NCBI GenBank assembly: GCA_029747585.1
Contig: JAPEVF010000114.1
Span: forward strand, 1-64,000
Origin: Pleurotus djamor
Lineage: Eukaryota > Basidiomycota > Agaricomycetes > Agaricales > Pleurotaceae
DNA length: 64,000 bases
Direction of reading: 5' to 3'
The position numbers and the translations under genes are program-made. The notes under the pieces are model-generated. The model was not told the DNA's origin, ran no database searches, and worked only from the letters and a program-made list of their open reading frames with translations. Below, piece by piece: positions 9,901 to 20,126 of the stretch (positions are counted from its first letter, which is position 1; every line of letters begins with the position of its first letter).

Positions 9901-10978
9901 AAGTTTGTATGGCCTGAAGCAGGCCGGAAGGGAATGGAACATCTTGATGGATGATTCATTCGGAGACCTCGGGTACCGCCGTTTATTCGCCGACCAATGT
10001 GTGTATCTTCGGAAACGCGACGACGACTTGACGATCGTTGGTGTTCATGTCGACGATATGGGTGTACTGGCATCGAGCCCCGAGGTTATGGCAGTGGCGA
10101 AGAAAGAGATTGCGACGAAATTCGAGATTTCGGATTTGGGAGAACTCAAGCAGATTGTTGGGCTTGAGGTGTCGCGGGACCGAGCGAAGGGGACGATGAA
10201 ACTGTCCCAGAGTCGTTATATCGAGCGTATCGTGGAGAGGTTTGGGATGATGAACTCACATGCTGTTCGTATGCCCATGGACCCCAATGTCCGACTCCTC
10301 AAGACTCCCGAAGACGTCCGATACGACCTCCCGCTGTACTCCAGCATCGTCGGATCCGTTATGTACGCCGCGCTGGGAACTCGACCCGATATCGCGTTTG
10401 CTGTGCAAAATCTCAGCCAGTTCCTCAGCAATCCATCTCCGGCGCACTTCACCGCTGCGAAACGACTTCTTCGTTACTTGAACGCGACGAAGGATTTTGG
10501 TATCACGTATTCGAGGACTTCTAGTCTTGAAGTCGAAGGCTATGTTGACGCGGATTGGGCCGGAAACCCCGATGACCGTCGTTCCATCACCGGCTATGTC
10601 TTCTTGCTCGCGAACGCGCCCGTTACTTGGTCTGCCAGAAAGCAGCAGACCGTCGCCTTGTCCAGTATGGAAGCCGAGACTATGGGACTCAGCCATGGTG
10701 CTCGGGAACTGATTTGGTTGAGGACTTTACTCACCGAATTGGGCTTTCCTCCTGGAGGGCCATCTATCCTCAAGGCCGACAACCAGGCCGCTATCGCATT
10801 CGCGCACGACTCCGGTCAACACGCCCGTAGCAAACACATTTCTATCCAGCACTATTTCGTGCGAGAAAGAATCAAATCAAAGTTATTTATTGTTCATCCA
10901 AGGACAATCTCGCGGATTTGCTTACCAAAGCTTTGCCGCTACCTCGTCACCAATTCCTCATCGAGCAAGTTGGTTTGA
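6995..10978 (+). CDS. Copia Gag-Pol polyprotein, frameshifted near its C-terminus
   Basis: 1327 residues in one frame. In order: Gag (1-215) with the WKIKMTDIL and LTSLPESW blocks; a CX2CX4HX4C zinc knuckle (CYNCGKRGHKSPEC, about 221-234); aspartic protease (LADSGCTSH, about 285); integrase with an HHCC zinc site (WHRALGH..CVPCQKAKH, about 420-465) and the D, D, E residues in TDVWGP, CDNGKEY and PAENGIAER; reverse transcriptase with KARLVARGFTQ and the catalytic VHVDDMG (about 1017); RNase H (YVDADWAG, about 1182, and SSMEAE). At about 10890-10896 the frame slips. The conserved tail SSKDNLADLLTKALP is present in the next frame and runs on to GLTTPELRGS. The last residues of the listed frame are therefore not the original C-terminus, and this copy is probably defective unless the indel is a sequence error. 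Confidence 0.95.
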   Translation: MSTQSTSLSSTSIYRIDPLKGAENYSVWKIKMTDILTDLGLIGYVDGSERKPNDDAPDLDKTAWSKKDKQALCTIRLRIADKLLVFAAGAKTSAEAWNAMRDMLEARGPIGIVLARRKFFRAQCVEGTSIEEHIRTLRSYQEELHGLGQKIEDPEFLITLLTSLPESWNSFISAIDSSALEKSAPLIARILEEDRRLQSKPGADTALSAAHRKPKYNPNVTCYNCGKRGHKSPECRSPAKAQGPDRKRFQRGKPSDQAHEAVSDQGLEDFAFMADEGLTASSTTWLADSGCTSHVIRDKSLFSDYVETPGHTIRGMGEISCLGKGSVKLLSTLADGSTYTITLRDALHAPSSPHNLVSVTRMTDADYTVVADKDTLVIQSPRGTPVAEGVKKGGLYFLSCVGLSGSDTAYAAVQGRTWDEWHRALGHIHMGAVKMLKKKGMVVGMDVDESVEPALHCVPCQKAKHSVEALPKVAQNKTRSNGDLTVTDVWGPARTAAISGDRYFISFTDVKSRHTIIFFMKQKSEALEKFKAYHAYIERQTNFKLKKIRCDNGKEYINNELLTYFERLGIRLETTAPYTPAENGIAERLNRTLVEHARAMLLAHDLPNFLWREALAYANYIKNRSPTRGLDTLITPHEAFWGEKPDVSDIQEFGTKCWVLQQGGNPDKLDTKSNEFVFTGLSPNSHAYRYWNPSARLIQTSRNIVFPPLERVERVEDTSEIEISHSMPLEGEMGGTGSGEQPSSGGDGGGKVETVKEVGVETVKEVGKSSKPAPRARSARIASQPATDYRKLNNPDARGSRPQGNVAIDPRVDVALVGTTLEDPASLEEAMASPDWLDWEKAMDGEVGQLEDNGTYTKVDLPPGKNVISCKWVFHRKYDETGAVVKHKARLVARGFTQIPGIDYHQTFAPVMRLETLRVLLALATELDLEVHVVDVVGAYLNATLKEEIYMSQIPGYDDGTGKVLRLWRSLYGLKQAGREWNILMDDSFGDLGYRRLFADQCVYLRKRDDDLTIVGVHVDDMGVLASSPEVMAVAKKEIATKFEISDLGELKQIVGLEVSRDRAKGTMKLSQSRYIERIVERFGMMNSHAVRMPMDPNVRLLKTPEDVRYDLPLYSSIVGSVMYAALGTRPDIAFAVQNLSQFLSNPSPAHFTAAKRLLRYLNATKDFGITYSRTSSLEVEGYVDADWAGNPDDRRSITGYVFLLANAPVTWSARKQQTVALSSMEAETMGLSHGARELIWLRTLLTELGFPPGGPSILKADNQAAIAFAHDSGQHARSKHISIQHYFVRERIKSKLFIVHPRTISRICLPKLCRYLVTNSSSSKLV

Positions 10979-10986
10979 CCACGCCG

Positions 10987-11000
10987 GAGCTGAGGGGGAG
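10987..11000 (+). other. Copia polypurine tract
   Basis: GAGCTGAGGGGGAG abuts the 3' LTR, the expected plus-strand primer. Confidence 0.8.
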
Positions 11001-11207
11001 TGTTGGGAATGAGACGAGAAGAGACGAGGTGAAGGCCAGCTCCGACTAGGTGCGGTGTGGGAACGCCTAGTCTAACCGTGAGAAGGATGGGACTTAGCTA
11101 TCCCGAATATGATATATATTTCGAGTATTCTAGTTCATACCTGTACTTGTATTTAACCGAGGGGATTACCCCCAATTCGACAGTCTTTCTATCTGCGCAT
11201 CACAACA
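11001..11207 (+). repeat. Copia 3' LTR
   Basis: Partner of 6651-6857. Starts TGTTGGG and ends CACAACA; followed by CGACC. Confidence 0.95.
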
Positions 11208-11834
11208 CGACCACCCCTCTGCCATCCCCTCTTCCTCTCATCCGTCGAACCAATACCCAAGGCGCTGATATTGGTGACTTGGATTTCCATTTTCCGGACA
11301 AGCTCTCGCCTGTCTTCCACGTCCGGTCAAATTCATGCAAACGACCTCTCGCCCGTAGTCATTTCATGCGCACGCCTCTGCAAATTGTCGCTTTGCGCGA
11401 CATCATCGACATCCAGGATGCTGCTGACCAGCCGCGCCAGTTGCAAACTTGTCCATTCAGTTTCTAATTTTATTTTCATATTGATCAGGATTCAGCAGCG
11501 AGTCCGTAGAAATGGTAAATGAGAGCATGCACCCAGGAACCCCTTGCATCTTGCTTGCATCCCAAACTCCCTCCGAGTCGATAGGTTCTGTGATAGATGC
11601 TGGGTAGATTTTGGGATGTTTAGTCAGAAANTTTGCATTTCCTAAGCGAGTTAGAAGGAGGAATTGAACGTACTACCAAAGCACTGATATCCTTTAAACT
11701 TTTCGGCAGCGTGAAGACGTTACCTGGAATCTGGATACATACACGGTTCATAAATTCTATCAAGTTAGGAGTCAACGGAGTATGGACTAGCCCGTTTGAT
11801 AGCAATCGGGTGGTCAGCTTGTCAGGCAAGGCGT
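11208..11834. other. Flank of copia element, no confident gene
   Basis: A plus frame stays open from inside the LTR to about 11467 (LPSPLPLIRRTN...). A minus frame (11620-11829) reads IPGNVFTLPKSLKDI. Neither carries a motif I recognise. They may be remnants of the locus hit by the retrotransposons. Confidence 0.3.
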
Positions 11835-12501
11835 TTACCCTCCTTGACGGTGACGAGTAGGCCCATTGAGATGGAAGATTGTCCTCAACGCAGGCGGAAG
11901 CGTGGCTAATGTATGTATGTCTAGTCTATTGATGAGAAGCGCTGACGGATGAGTTGGCTGATTTGCGTTTACGATAGGTATTATGGTTGGTAATTGGTGC
12001 TGGTTGATTGGTGTAGGATTGGTGCGTTGATGTCGGAAGTAAGTAACGTTCGAGTAGCGAGAAGATAGGTATTTGTTGAGGTGTTTGACCATCACAAGTC
12101 GATGGTCTTTGCGACAGATGGGGGGGAGGTACGGTACTGGGGTAGTTGAAGTCGAGTTGACCGTGGTCCAGTCTGTGGAGTAATGCCAAAATTCAAGGAA
12201 ATTGGGCGACCCCATAGCGCTGAATGACAGCCACTAAATGTTCACTGAGCTTTCTCACTTGATACGCCTCGTCACTTTGACGATCACAGGCGTAGGCAAT
12301 AGTGACGAGCAGAGACGGAGGCGTCGCGTAGATGACAGAAAGCCAAAAGACAACAAGTGACAAGTGGTTGAGGAAAGTTCCAAGAGCGTAGAATGACATG
12401 AGATGAACGAAAGTAGGCGAGTCTTGCCACGACGAAATGGTTCCTAAAAATTGAACAAAAGAAGAGGAATACTCAAGGTAGATGGCGCCTTCAGGCTTCA
12501 T
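11835..12501 (-). CDS. Unrecognised protein with hydrophobic segments, uncertain
   Basis: On the minus strand the ORF from 12501 reads MKPEGAIYLEYSSS, then a hydrophobic stretch (LMSFYALGTFLNHLSLVVFW) and SLLVTIAYACDRQSDEAYQ. It can continue, after a possible short GT-AG intron around 12250, into a frame with SPNFLEFWHYSTDW and a Thr/Pro/Asn-rich tail ending near 11835. Two membrane-spanning segments are plausible. I cannot assign a family, and the low-complexity tail argues for caution. Confidence 0.3.
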
Positions 12502-13144
12502 CTTCTAGCAAGCCTACATCATATTTGAACTACTGGGCTGAGAGCTTCTGCCCTTGCGTGTACTGGATATAGATGTCAATGAACTGCTGGTAAGATAGGA
12601 CGAGGAACAGCCGGAAGAGGGAGGAGGGGAAGGGGAAGACGCACGAGGGCACGCGATGACGCAACCACTTGTTCAGGTACTTTATGCAATGTGCATTGTG
12701 GCTTGTGCGGATGCGTTAAGTAACGACCCTCAAGCAGGGAAGAAGCGTTCGCGTAACCTTACTATTAGGTCCTTAGAGTCAGACGTATACGCATGTGTGG
12801 AAGTGAGTATGTGGCGACTGTGCGCAAGAAAGAAGCATCAGCAGCAGCCGCATCAGGTAGCAGGAGTTACGCCGAACAACTTAGGCGATGAGAAGCCCCA
12901 GCCTAACGAGCCTATTACTTATTAGGTGGAGCTCTGGGATCAGGATCAGAGTGTCAAGTGTGCTCGTGAGGAACACAAGAAAGCACTGAGTAGGCGATTC
13001 TTGGTTCCGTCGGGTCTGAGATCTGAGCACTGAGCGACTCTGGGAGAAGCATGGTGCAAGAAGAGAGAGGAGAAGAACTGGGAAGAATTGACTCTTGAGA
13101 CTCTGGGAGCGTATGGGCACAACAATTGNNATGCGTAGACGNCN
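12502..13144. other. Degenerate, possibly transposon-derived region upstream of the gypsy element
   Basis: Short charged ORFs (12656-12925 plus, with a His/Gln-rich patch) and a Glu/Lys-rich frame near 12935-13000 resemble decayed gag-like sequence, but no LTR or primer site is visible. Ns at 13129-13130, 13142 and 13144 sit where the recognisable gag frame begins. Confidence 0.3.
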
Positions 13145-13900
13145 ATCTTCCTAAACGCGAACGCGCTCCCAACCGACTACCACAAGACCGCGTTTTTCGC
13201 GTTTTGGTTGGCTGAAGGCACCCCGAAGATATGGTATAGTTCTCTTTTAAGTGATCCTTCTAAGCAGCACATATTACATGATTACGACGCGTTCACTAAC
13301 GAATTTAGGAATCATTTCGGTGACCCTGACGTAGCGGGTACAGCTCTTCGCAAGATCGAAGAGTTGACGCAGACCAGCACCGTGGCTGCGTACCGTGCTC
13401 GATTCGTCGAGCAGATTCCTTTTGTTAACCTTACTGATAATATTCTCATTACATATTTCCGCCGCGGTCTCAAGCCAGAGATCTCCAACATGATGCTCTA
13501 CCGCGGAGAACGACCTTCAACCTTCAAGGAATATGCCGACCTCGCTGAAAAGCTCGACAACGTCCGCCGTGAACACGAAAATGACGAACGGCAAACCAAG
13601 AAGATGAAAGGCCGCTCCAACAACTCTCACCAGCCTCAAGCTTCGACCTCGACTTCGACCTCGACTTTACCACCAGGCGAACCCATGGAAATCGATGCCA
13701 CACGCACTACCCGTCCGCGTTTCAAGCGCCTCACTCCAGAGGAAGCGAAACGGCGCCGCGACGAGGGGTTATGTGCCTACTGTGGCAAAGGTAAGCATGA
13801 CAAGGTTAATTGTCCAAATATGTCGCCCGAAGTGAAGAAACGAACGATCGAGTTCGCGAAGAAGGCTGCCGGTGGTTCTTCCCAGCAGGGAAAAGCCTAA
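13145..13900 (+). CDS. Gypsy Gag, 5' partial
   Basis: The open frame begins just after a run of Ns (IFLNANALPTDYHKTAFFAF) and shows the retrotransposon Gag core (AEGTPKIWYSSLL, then FGDPDVAGTALRKIEELTQ), a Ser/Thr-Pro linker, and a CX2CX4HX4C zinc knuckle (CAYCGKGKHDKVNC) before the TAA at 13898-13900. Roughly the first 100 residues expected of such a Gag are missing. Downstream, the same frame continues without another stop into pol. Confidence 0.85.
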   Translation: MFLNANALPTDYHKTAFFAFWLAEGTPKIWYSSLLSDPSKQHILHDYDAFTNEFRNHFGDPDVAGTALRKIEELTQTSTVAAYRARFVEQIPFVNLTDNILITYFRRGLKPEISNMMLYRGERPSTFKEYADLAEKLDNVRREHENDERQTKKMKGRSNNSHQPQASTSTSTSTLPPGEPMEIDATRTTRPRFKRLTPEEAKRRRDEGLCAYCGKGKHDKVNCPNMSPEVKKRTIEFAKKAAGGSSQQGKA

Positions 13901-16900
13901 CCGCCTGGGCCTTCGGTTGATGTTAACGGGACGCATCCACCAGCTCTTAGAGGGGAATCGGGGCCCGTTGGTGCTGTTCGCAGTACCTCTGGTTCGTTTT
14001 CTTATCATTACCCCGCTCCAAAATTTATCCATTCTACTTCCTTTTCCCCTACTCTTTCCTCTGGTCATTTTTTCATCTCTGTTAAATTATCTTTTCCTCG
14101 TCGTCCGCCCATTCTGACTTTTGCTATGGTCGATTGCGGCGCGACTGCTTCTTGTATTTCTGATTCTTTCGCGTCTCGTCACTCTCTCTCGCGCCGTCTT
14201 AAGGACGTGCCTGTACCAATAATGGCGGTTGATGACCGTCCTATCGCCTCTGGCTTGATCACCCAAGAGGTCCTTAATCACTTAACTATAGGCTCGCACT
14301 CGGAGATGATAACATTAGCTGTTGTCTCCGTGGCTTATCCAATTATCTTAGGTCTAGATTGGCTCGAACGCCATAATCCCTATATCAACTGGGCTGAAGG
14401 GTCTCTTACCCTCAGCTGCTGTGGGCTAGACTCTCCTCGGACGGTCTTTGCGAAGGGCTATGGTCCACGCATTGAAGCTACCGGTCCCACTTCTCTTTCT
14501 TCGATTGGCATTGGCTTTGGTCTCACCAGTCGCATCTGGCTTTCTAACCAGACTGTTCCGGTTTCTCCTCCTCCTCCACCACCTCGAGTTTCGTTCCTAG
14601 CTTCGCTTCGTGCGGCTAGTGGACATGCTCATGCTTTCTCTCCNATTGTTATTGCTAAACNNTTTCTAGATTCACCTCCCCCAGCACCGGATGTCAAAGT
14701 CCTGAGTGCTAGGAGGTTNTCTCGTCTCGCAAAACGAGGCGAGGANGTCTGTTACCTCCGGTTTTTCGATAACACCTNGGCTACCTANATAAANTCGACT
14801 TCTACCTCCCCTCCCCCTCCCAAACCTCCCGACTCTGATTCTCCCCCGCCAAAACCTCCAGATCCTGAAGATTATCGGTCCTCAATCCCCAGGAAGTACT
14901 GGCCTTGGGCGGATACNGTGTTTAACCCCGCCGAATTCGAGCGTCTACCTGAACATAGGCCNTACGATGTCGATATNNAGCTTGAAGAAGGGAAATCTCC
15001 ACCCTTCGGTCCGCTCTATCGTCTCACACCAACCGAACGTGAAGCCGTCGCTGAGTACGTCAACTCTAACCTCAAGCGNGGCCACATTCGTCGTTCTTCA
15101 TCATCGGCCGGCGCTCCTGTTCTCTTCACCAGAAAGAAGACNGGAGAGATTCGTCTCTGNGTTGACTTTCGGGGTCTCAACGCTATTACTCGCAAAAACC
15201 GGTATCCTCTGCCCTTGGTTTCGGACTTGCTTGATCGTGTCCAAGGCTGCTCTGTCTTCACGGTCCTCGACCTCAAAAGCGCCTACAGTCACTTGCGTAT
15301 CAAGGAAGGTGATGAGTGGAAGACTGCTTTCCGCACGCACCTTGGTCTTTTCGAGCATCTGGTTGTNCCTTATGGTCTTACGAACGCCCCCGCCGCTTTT
15401 CAGGCTTTCATTCAGGACGTTCTTCGNGACGTTCTCGATATCATTTGTGTTGTTTACTTGGACGATATACTAATCTTTTCTAGGAATCAAGAAGAGCATG
15501 ACCGGCATGTTGGCATGGTTCTCGACCGCCTCCGTGATGCTCAGCTCTGCGCCAACGCCAAAAAATGCGAATTCGACAAATCTGAAGTCGAGTATCTAGG
15601 GTATATCATCAGTGCTGAAGGCATTAAGATGAACCCGAAGAANCTNGACGCGATTTCGCAATGGCCAGAGCCAACAAAGGTCAAACAACTTCAATCNTTT
15701 CTTGGTTTTACAAATTTTTATCGTCGTTTCATTTCTGCTTATTCGCGCATCACCATTCCTCTTACTGACCTTACNAAACACGCTTCTGAGTGGATTTGGT
15801 CTGATGCGGCGCGCAACGCGTTTGCTCAGCTCAAATCCATGTTTCTTTCTGCNCCNGTTCTTCGNCATTTCAACCCTTCCCTTCCCCTTACCCTTGCGAC
15901 TGATGCNTCAGACTACGCCATCTCGGGTGTTTTACAACAACCCGATGATAGCGGTGAGCTGCATCCAGTAGCTTTCTTTTCTCGGAAAATGTCCCCNGCT
16001 GAAATCAATTACGACGTCCACGANAANGAGCTNCTAGCTATNGTCGATTCATTTCGTGATATGCGGGCTTGGACGTTGGGGTCTCCNCACCCAATTGATG
16101 TCATCTGCGATCATAAAAATTTGGAATACTTCATGTCCTCTCGTATCCTCAACCGTCGTCAGGCGCGTTGGGCGATGTTTCTGGCTGACTTTGACTTTAG
16201 GTTACAATGGGCTCCCGGGTCAACNAATGTTGCTGACGCCTTGTCGCGACGCCCGGATTTCGAGCTTAAAAGGGGGGATGAGCATCTCGACGCTCAGCAT
16301 CAAGTTCTCCTCTCGCCAAAGCATATACAAAATATCCACCCACTTCCTCCATCTGCGACAAATCCTCCTTCACTTCCAACGATCTCCGCCATCACCACTC
16401 TTGCCATCGATAATTCTGATCTCCTGGCTAAGTTCAAACGGGCTTACCAGCGCGACACCGTTTGGCGAGAAGCAATTCTCAACGGTGATTCGGATTTCCG
16501 CTCCGAAGCCGGCNTTGTTTTTCACAAAGGTCGTCTTTATGTTCCTCCTTCTCTTCGTTTGGATATTCTTCGTATACGTCATGATTCCCTTATTGCTGGT
16601 CACCCCGGTCGTCATCGTACTATCAACCTTGTTTCTCGCGATTACTCTTGGCCCGGTATGNCAACTTTCATTCGGAATTATGTCAATGCTTGCGACACTT
16701 GCGCTCGCATCAAAACCCCTCGTCACAAACCCTTTGGTCTCCTTCAACCTTTAGATATTCCTTACCACCCTTGGGATTCCATTTCCATGGACTTTATTGT
16801 CAAACTTCCTCTTTCTCACAACTATGATTCTATTCTCGTCGTTTGCGATCGTTTTACACGCGCGGCACACTTTATTCCTTGTTCCGAAACCATCACTTCA

Positions 16901-18142
16901 CCTGATCTTGCTTGGTTATTTTTAGACCGCATNTTTCGTTACCATGGTCTCCCTTCNTCCATCATTTCCGATCGCGGTTCCGTTTTTGTTTCCAAGTTCT
17001 TTACNGCGTTCTGCAACCTCGTCGGGATCAAGATCAAGTCATCTTCGGCTTACCACCCCCAAACGGACGGTCTCACCGAGCGCACCAACCAAACCCTCGA
17101 GACTTACCTCCGCGCTTACTGCTCTTATCAGCAAGATGACTGGGTCGACTACCTCCCTCTTGCCGAGTTCGCATTCAATAACCTCATCAATTCCTCCACC
17201 AATACCACTCCCTTCTTCGCAAATTATGCATTCCACCCCAAATTCGAGCCGAAACTCTCGGAACTACACACTGTCCCTGCTGCCGATGACTTAGCTAACC
17301 GTCTCGCGCACATCCATGCTGAACTCCGTGCTGAGCTCGAGCACGCGCAGTCCCAGCAAGCTTTTTACTACAACCAAGGTCGTCTCCCGGCGCCAGACTT
17401 TAAACCTGACCAACTAGTCTGGTTACTGCGCCGAAACATCAAGACAACTCGTCCTTCGGATAAACTTGACCACCGTCGTCTCGGTCCTTATCCTATCCTC
17501 TCCAAAGTTCACCAATCCGCTTACTTACTTGACCTTCCTCGCGATTTATCCCGTCTTTACCCCGTTTTCAANGTTTCCCTTCTCGAGCCTTACAAAGACC
17601 CCTCCCTTTTCCACACCCATGCCGACCCTGAACCTTTTACTCTTGCCGAGACTCCTCTTTCCATTGATTCCTTCCTCGAATGTCGAAAAATTGGTCATCG
17701 TTATGAATATCTCGTGCGTTGGAAAGACCAACCCGATTCTGAAGATTCTTGGGTCCCTCTTTCTGATATTCCTACCTCCCTTAACGAAGCTCTCGACCGT
17801 TTTCATCGTAGACATCCACACTTCCCACACCCTCATTATTCGGCCTTAAACCTTACTTATGATCCTCGTACCTTACTTACAGAGCTGTCCGCTCGTACCT
17901 ATGACCCTGATTATGAACTAACCTCAGACCTTTCCCTCACAGGTCCCGATACCTCNATCCCGCTCGCCGCCGCTGCCGCTCCTCGTCCTGCCCTGCCCGT
18001 GCCTCCTCCGCGCCCTGCCCGTCCTGCCTCTCCTCCGGTCGTACGTCAGAGATTGAGATCTGAGTATGTACCTCCGCCGCAGACTACTACCCGTCTTGGT
18101 AGAGTCTCCCGGCCTCCCACGCGTTATGATCCCGAGCTGTAA
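13901..18142 (+). CDS. Gypsy Pol with chromodomain
   Basis: Open from the codon after the Gag stop; the first ATG is at 14126. In order: aspartic protease ([12 protein letters not shown]); a Pro-rich linker; reverse transcriptase with the YLDDIL catalytic motif near 15454; RNase H ([13 protein letters not shown], then VAFFSRKMS); integrase zinc domain ([21 protein letters not shown]); the D,D,E core ([34 protein letters not shown]); and a chromodomain ([19 protein letters not shown]) near the C-terminus, followed by a Pro-rich tail ending at 18142. Chromodomains target integration to heterochromatin in this clade. No frame break is seen in pol. I counted 39 single Ns in the ORF, 34 of them at third codon positions. 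Confidence 0.93.
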   Translation, partial: PPGPSVDVNGTHPPALRGESGPVGAVRSTSGSFSYHYPAPKFIHSTSFSPTLSSGHFFISVKLSFPRRPPILTFAMVDCGATASCISDSFASRHSLSRRLKDVPVPIMAVDDRPIASGLITQEVLNHLTIGSHSEMITLAVVSVAYPIILGLDWLERHNPYINWAEGSLTLSCCGLDSPRTVFAKGYGPRIEATGPTSLSSIGIGFGLTSRIWLSNQTVPVSPPPPPPRVSFLASLRAASGHAHAFSXIVIAKXFLDSPPPAPDVKVLSARRXSRLAKRGEXVCYLRFFDNTXATXIXSTSTSPPPPKPPDSDSPPPKPPDPEDYRSSIPRKYWPWADXVFNPAEFERLPEHRXYDVDXXLEEGKSPPFGPLYRLTPTEREAVAEYVNSNLKXGHIRRSSSSAGAPVLFTRKKXGEIRLXVDFRGLNAITRKNRYPLPLVSDLLDRVQGCSVFTVLDLKSAYSHLRIKEGDEWKTAFRTHLGLFEHLVXPYGLTNAPAAFQAFIQDVLXDVLDIICVVYLDDILIFSRNQEEHDRHVGMVLDRLRDAQLCANAKKCEFDKSEVEYLGYIISAEGIKMNPKXXDAISQWPEPTKVKQLQXFLGFTNFYRRFISAYSRITIPLTDLXKHASEWIWSDAARNAFAQLKSMFLSXXVLXHFNPSLPLTLATDXSDYAISGVLQQPDDSGELHPVAFFSRKMSXAEINYDVHXXEXLAXVDSFRDMRAWTLGSXHPIDVICDHKNLEYFMSSRILNRRQARWAMFLADFDFRLQWAPGSXNVADALSRRPDFELKRGDEHLDAQHQVLLSPKHIQNIHPLPPSATNPPSLPTISAITTLAIDNSDLLAKFKRAYQRDTVWREAILNGDSDFRSEAGXVFHKGRLYVPPSLRLDILRIRHDSLIAGHPGRHRTINLVSRDYSWPGMXTFIRNYVNACDTCARIKTPRHKPFGLLQPLDIPYHPWDSISMDFIVKLPLSHNYDSILVVCDRFTRAAHFIPCSETITSPDLAWLFLDRXFRYHGLPXSIISDRGSVFVSKFFXAFCNLVGIKIKSSSAYHPQTDGLTERTNQTLETYLRAYCSYQQDDWVDYLPLAEFAFNNLINSSTNTTPFFANYAFHPKFEPKLSELHTVPAADDLANRLAHIHAELRAELEHAQSQQAFYYNQGRLPAPDFKPDQLVWLLRRNIKTTRPSDKLDHRRLGPYPILSKVHQSAYLLDLPRDLSRLYPVFXVSLLEPYKDPSLFHTHADPEPFTLAETPLSIDSFLECRKIGHRYEYLVRWKDQPDSEDSWVPLSDIPTSLNEALDRFHRRHPHFPHPHYSALNLTYDPRTLLTELSARTYDPDYELTSDLSLTGPDTXIPLAAAAAPRPALPVPPPRPARPASPPVVRQRLRSEYVPPPQTTTRLGRVSRPPTRYDPEL

Positions 18143-18181
18143 AAGGCTTGTCGCGTCATGTCGTCTCCCTTAAAGGGGGGA

Positions 18182-18488
18182 TGATGTGAGGGTCAGGTCT
18201 TCGNACCACGGTCATTCTAGCACACAGTACGTACCNCACGGCCATTCTAGGTANCATCTATGCTTTCATGTATTCTCNTGCGCTTCGTCTATGNTNGTAT
18301 GCTTGTAGTTTACNTACGGACTCTCCTGTATCTCGTGACTACGCGTCTTCGGCTATCTCCGTAGTGTACTTGTCGCGTTTCCCAGCCTTTCGTGTACTTC
18401 AGTCTGGTCAACGCAGGTTCTTGCCACTCGGATTCCTGGAGTATTCCTCCAAGCTAGGATTCTTAGTAGTGCCCATTACATTATCCCA
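18182..18488 (+). repeat. Probable gypsy 3' LTR (part)
   Basis: Begins TGATGTGAGGG right after the purine tract. About seven single Ns fall in its first 140 bases, as in pol. The end is unclear because the TIR element starts at 18491. Confidence 0.55.
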
Positions 18489-18490
18489 TA

Positions 18491-18745
18491 TGAAGGCCCC
18501 CAGCGGACAAAAATACTCGTCTTTGGAGGATGTTCTTGATTTCGTCGGAGGCCTTGATATCGATTTCGAGTTGGGCATTTGGATTTCGGAGCTTGAATTT
18601 GGATTTCGGCACTAGTAGATTTCGACTTGAACACGGCGAATTGAATTTCGGGCCGTGAACTTGAGACTTAGAGTCAGAGAGAGTTGGTTTTCGGAGCGGT
18701 AAATTTCGGACAACGAAACCATGGGAAGCGTCAAGCACGTGAGTG
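18491..18745 (+). repeat. Left terminal inverted repeat
   Basis: Contains several ATTTCGG/GAATTTCGGG sub-motifs. Pairs with 19871-20124. Confidence 0.85.
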
Positions 18746-19870
18746 ACTGCGTATAATAGGAGATAGGAGCGCCACTTGTCGGGCCTGCGATCCGAGTTGG
18801 CAGGACTTTCCGCTACCTACCACCCGCGCAACGTTCAACACCAGCTGCTCTCTACTATACATTACTGCCTACTTCTGACACCACATCAGCCTAGAAGGCA
18901 GCAAACTTGTGAAGGAAGTACCTGTAATGGGGTTTTCTGGCGCTGCGTCGTCTGAGTGCTGAGATAAGTTAGAGCTGTCTCAACCCTTGAGAAGAGCATC
19001 ACATAATCTAAGGGCGAGCAAGAAAAGGGCTGANGGGGGGATGTTGAGCTTGTGAGAGTCATTGGGAAGGAACAGACGGTCTTGTAGATACAAGAAGGTC
19101 AGGCGGCGGTACACAAGAGTCTTGATGAACTGCATAAGACGAGTTCAAGGTGAGCTTAAAGTTGGGCACGAGGAAACTGCAAACGTAAATCATGAACTTG
19201 GAGGTACCATAGCTGCGCTTTGTTCACGGCTCGAAGTATAAACGCGAGTTATACGGGTCATCGAAATTGTCATGTACGTGACAACTACTTTACATTCTTG
19301 TGCAGTACAAGTACCGATGAGACTCCAGCCCTTCGCAGCGACGGTGTCCTATGCAAAGCTATGTGCCTCTTCAAGCCTCTCGCACTTACAAGAATCATGC
19401 TACCTTCCCGTCGCTACAATAATACAAGATTCTTCTACTTGGCTGCGACTCGCACGTCTTTCCAATCCCTCAAGCTCAAGTTTGAAACTCCCTCCTCTCC
19501 ACAAACCTAGTCTCGCCCATCCTCAGCTAATGTGTTACTCCCTCGAGGCTTGACACAGCACTAATCTCAGAACAACATTCATAAAGGTATTTCTGTCACA
19601 GTTTTACTACCCTCCAGAACCTTTGATGCTCTGCGCTTGGAGTATGGTATCCATGGGTCACTTGGTAAGTTATTCTTGAGTCATGTCACTGAGTTATTGT
19701 GTGCTCATTCTGATTTTTGGGTCTCTCTCAAAGAGAATCCAGATCCAGTGTTAATAGTTAATTGAAAGAGATTGATGATGAACGGTCAACGTTCAACGGA
19801 CAGTCACCAGTGGAAAGTCTTGATTCGCTTCGGCTCAACCACACTCCTATCTCCTATCCCCTATACCTTT

Positions 19871-20124
19871 CACACACGTGCCTGACGTATCCCGTGGTTT
19901 CGTTGTCCGAAATTTACCACTCCGAAAACCCGCTCTCTGACTCTTGAGTCTCAAGTTCACGGCCCGAAATTCAATTCGCCGTGTTCAAGTCGAAATTTAC
20001 TAGTGCCGAAATCCAAATTCAAGCTCCGAAATCCAAATACCCAACTCGAAATCGAAATCAAGGCCTCCGACGAAATCAAGAACACCCTCTAAAGACGAGT
20101 ATTTTTGTCCGCTGGGGGCCTTCA
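19871..20124 (-). repeat. Right terminal inverted repeat
   Basis: Reverse complement of the left TIR, ending GGGGGCCTTCA before the flanking TA. Confidence 0.85.
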
Positions 20125-20126
20125 TA

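Larger units (their letters stand above)
6651..11207 (+). mobile_element. Full-length Ty1/copia LTR retrotransposon
   Basis: Two 207-bp LTRs (6651-6857, 11001-11207), both TGTTGGG...CACAACA, bracket a primer-binding site, one long gag-pol ORF and a purine tract. By eye the LTRs differ at six positions (about 3%), so the insertion is not brand new but not ancient. No 5-bp target duplication is visible: AGTAT precedes the left LTR and CGACC follows the right one. The order protease-integrase-RT-RNase H is that of copia. There are no Ns inside, unlike the neighbouring gypsy element. Confidence 0.95.
13145..18488 (+). mobile_element. 5'-truncated Ty3/gypsy chromovirus
   Basis: A gag frame without its N-terminus, a complete pol and a C-terminal chromodomain identify a chromovirus. 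A purine tract (TTAAAGGGGGG, 18170-18180) precedes TGATGTGAGGG at 18182, the likely start of a 3' LTR. No matching 5' LTR or primer-binding site is seen upstream. The TIR element at 18491 seems to interrupt or abut the LTR, so its right end is not defined. Single Ns are frequent throughout pol and the LTR. Confidence 0.85.
18491..20124. mobile_element. 1.63-kb TIR element, non-autonomous DNA transposon candidate
   Basis: The ends are inverted repeats: 18491-18745 reads TGAAGGCCCCCAGCGGACAA..., and 19871-20124 is its reverse complement over about 254 bp with only scattered differences (I estimate about 94% identity by eye). The dinucleotide TA flanks both ends (18489-18490, 20125-20126), as expected for Tc1/mariner-type TA insertion. 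The TIRs are rich in degenerate ATTTCGG/TTGAATTTGG sub-repeats. The interior (18746-19870) has no long ORF and no transposase motif. Confidence 0.75.

Noticed and set aside
10256..10696. Antisense ORF inside copia RT/RNase H
   Set aside because: Shadow of the strongly supported Pol frame.
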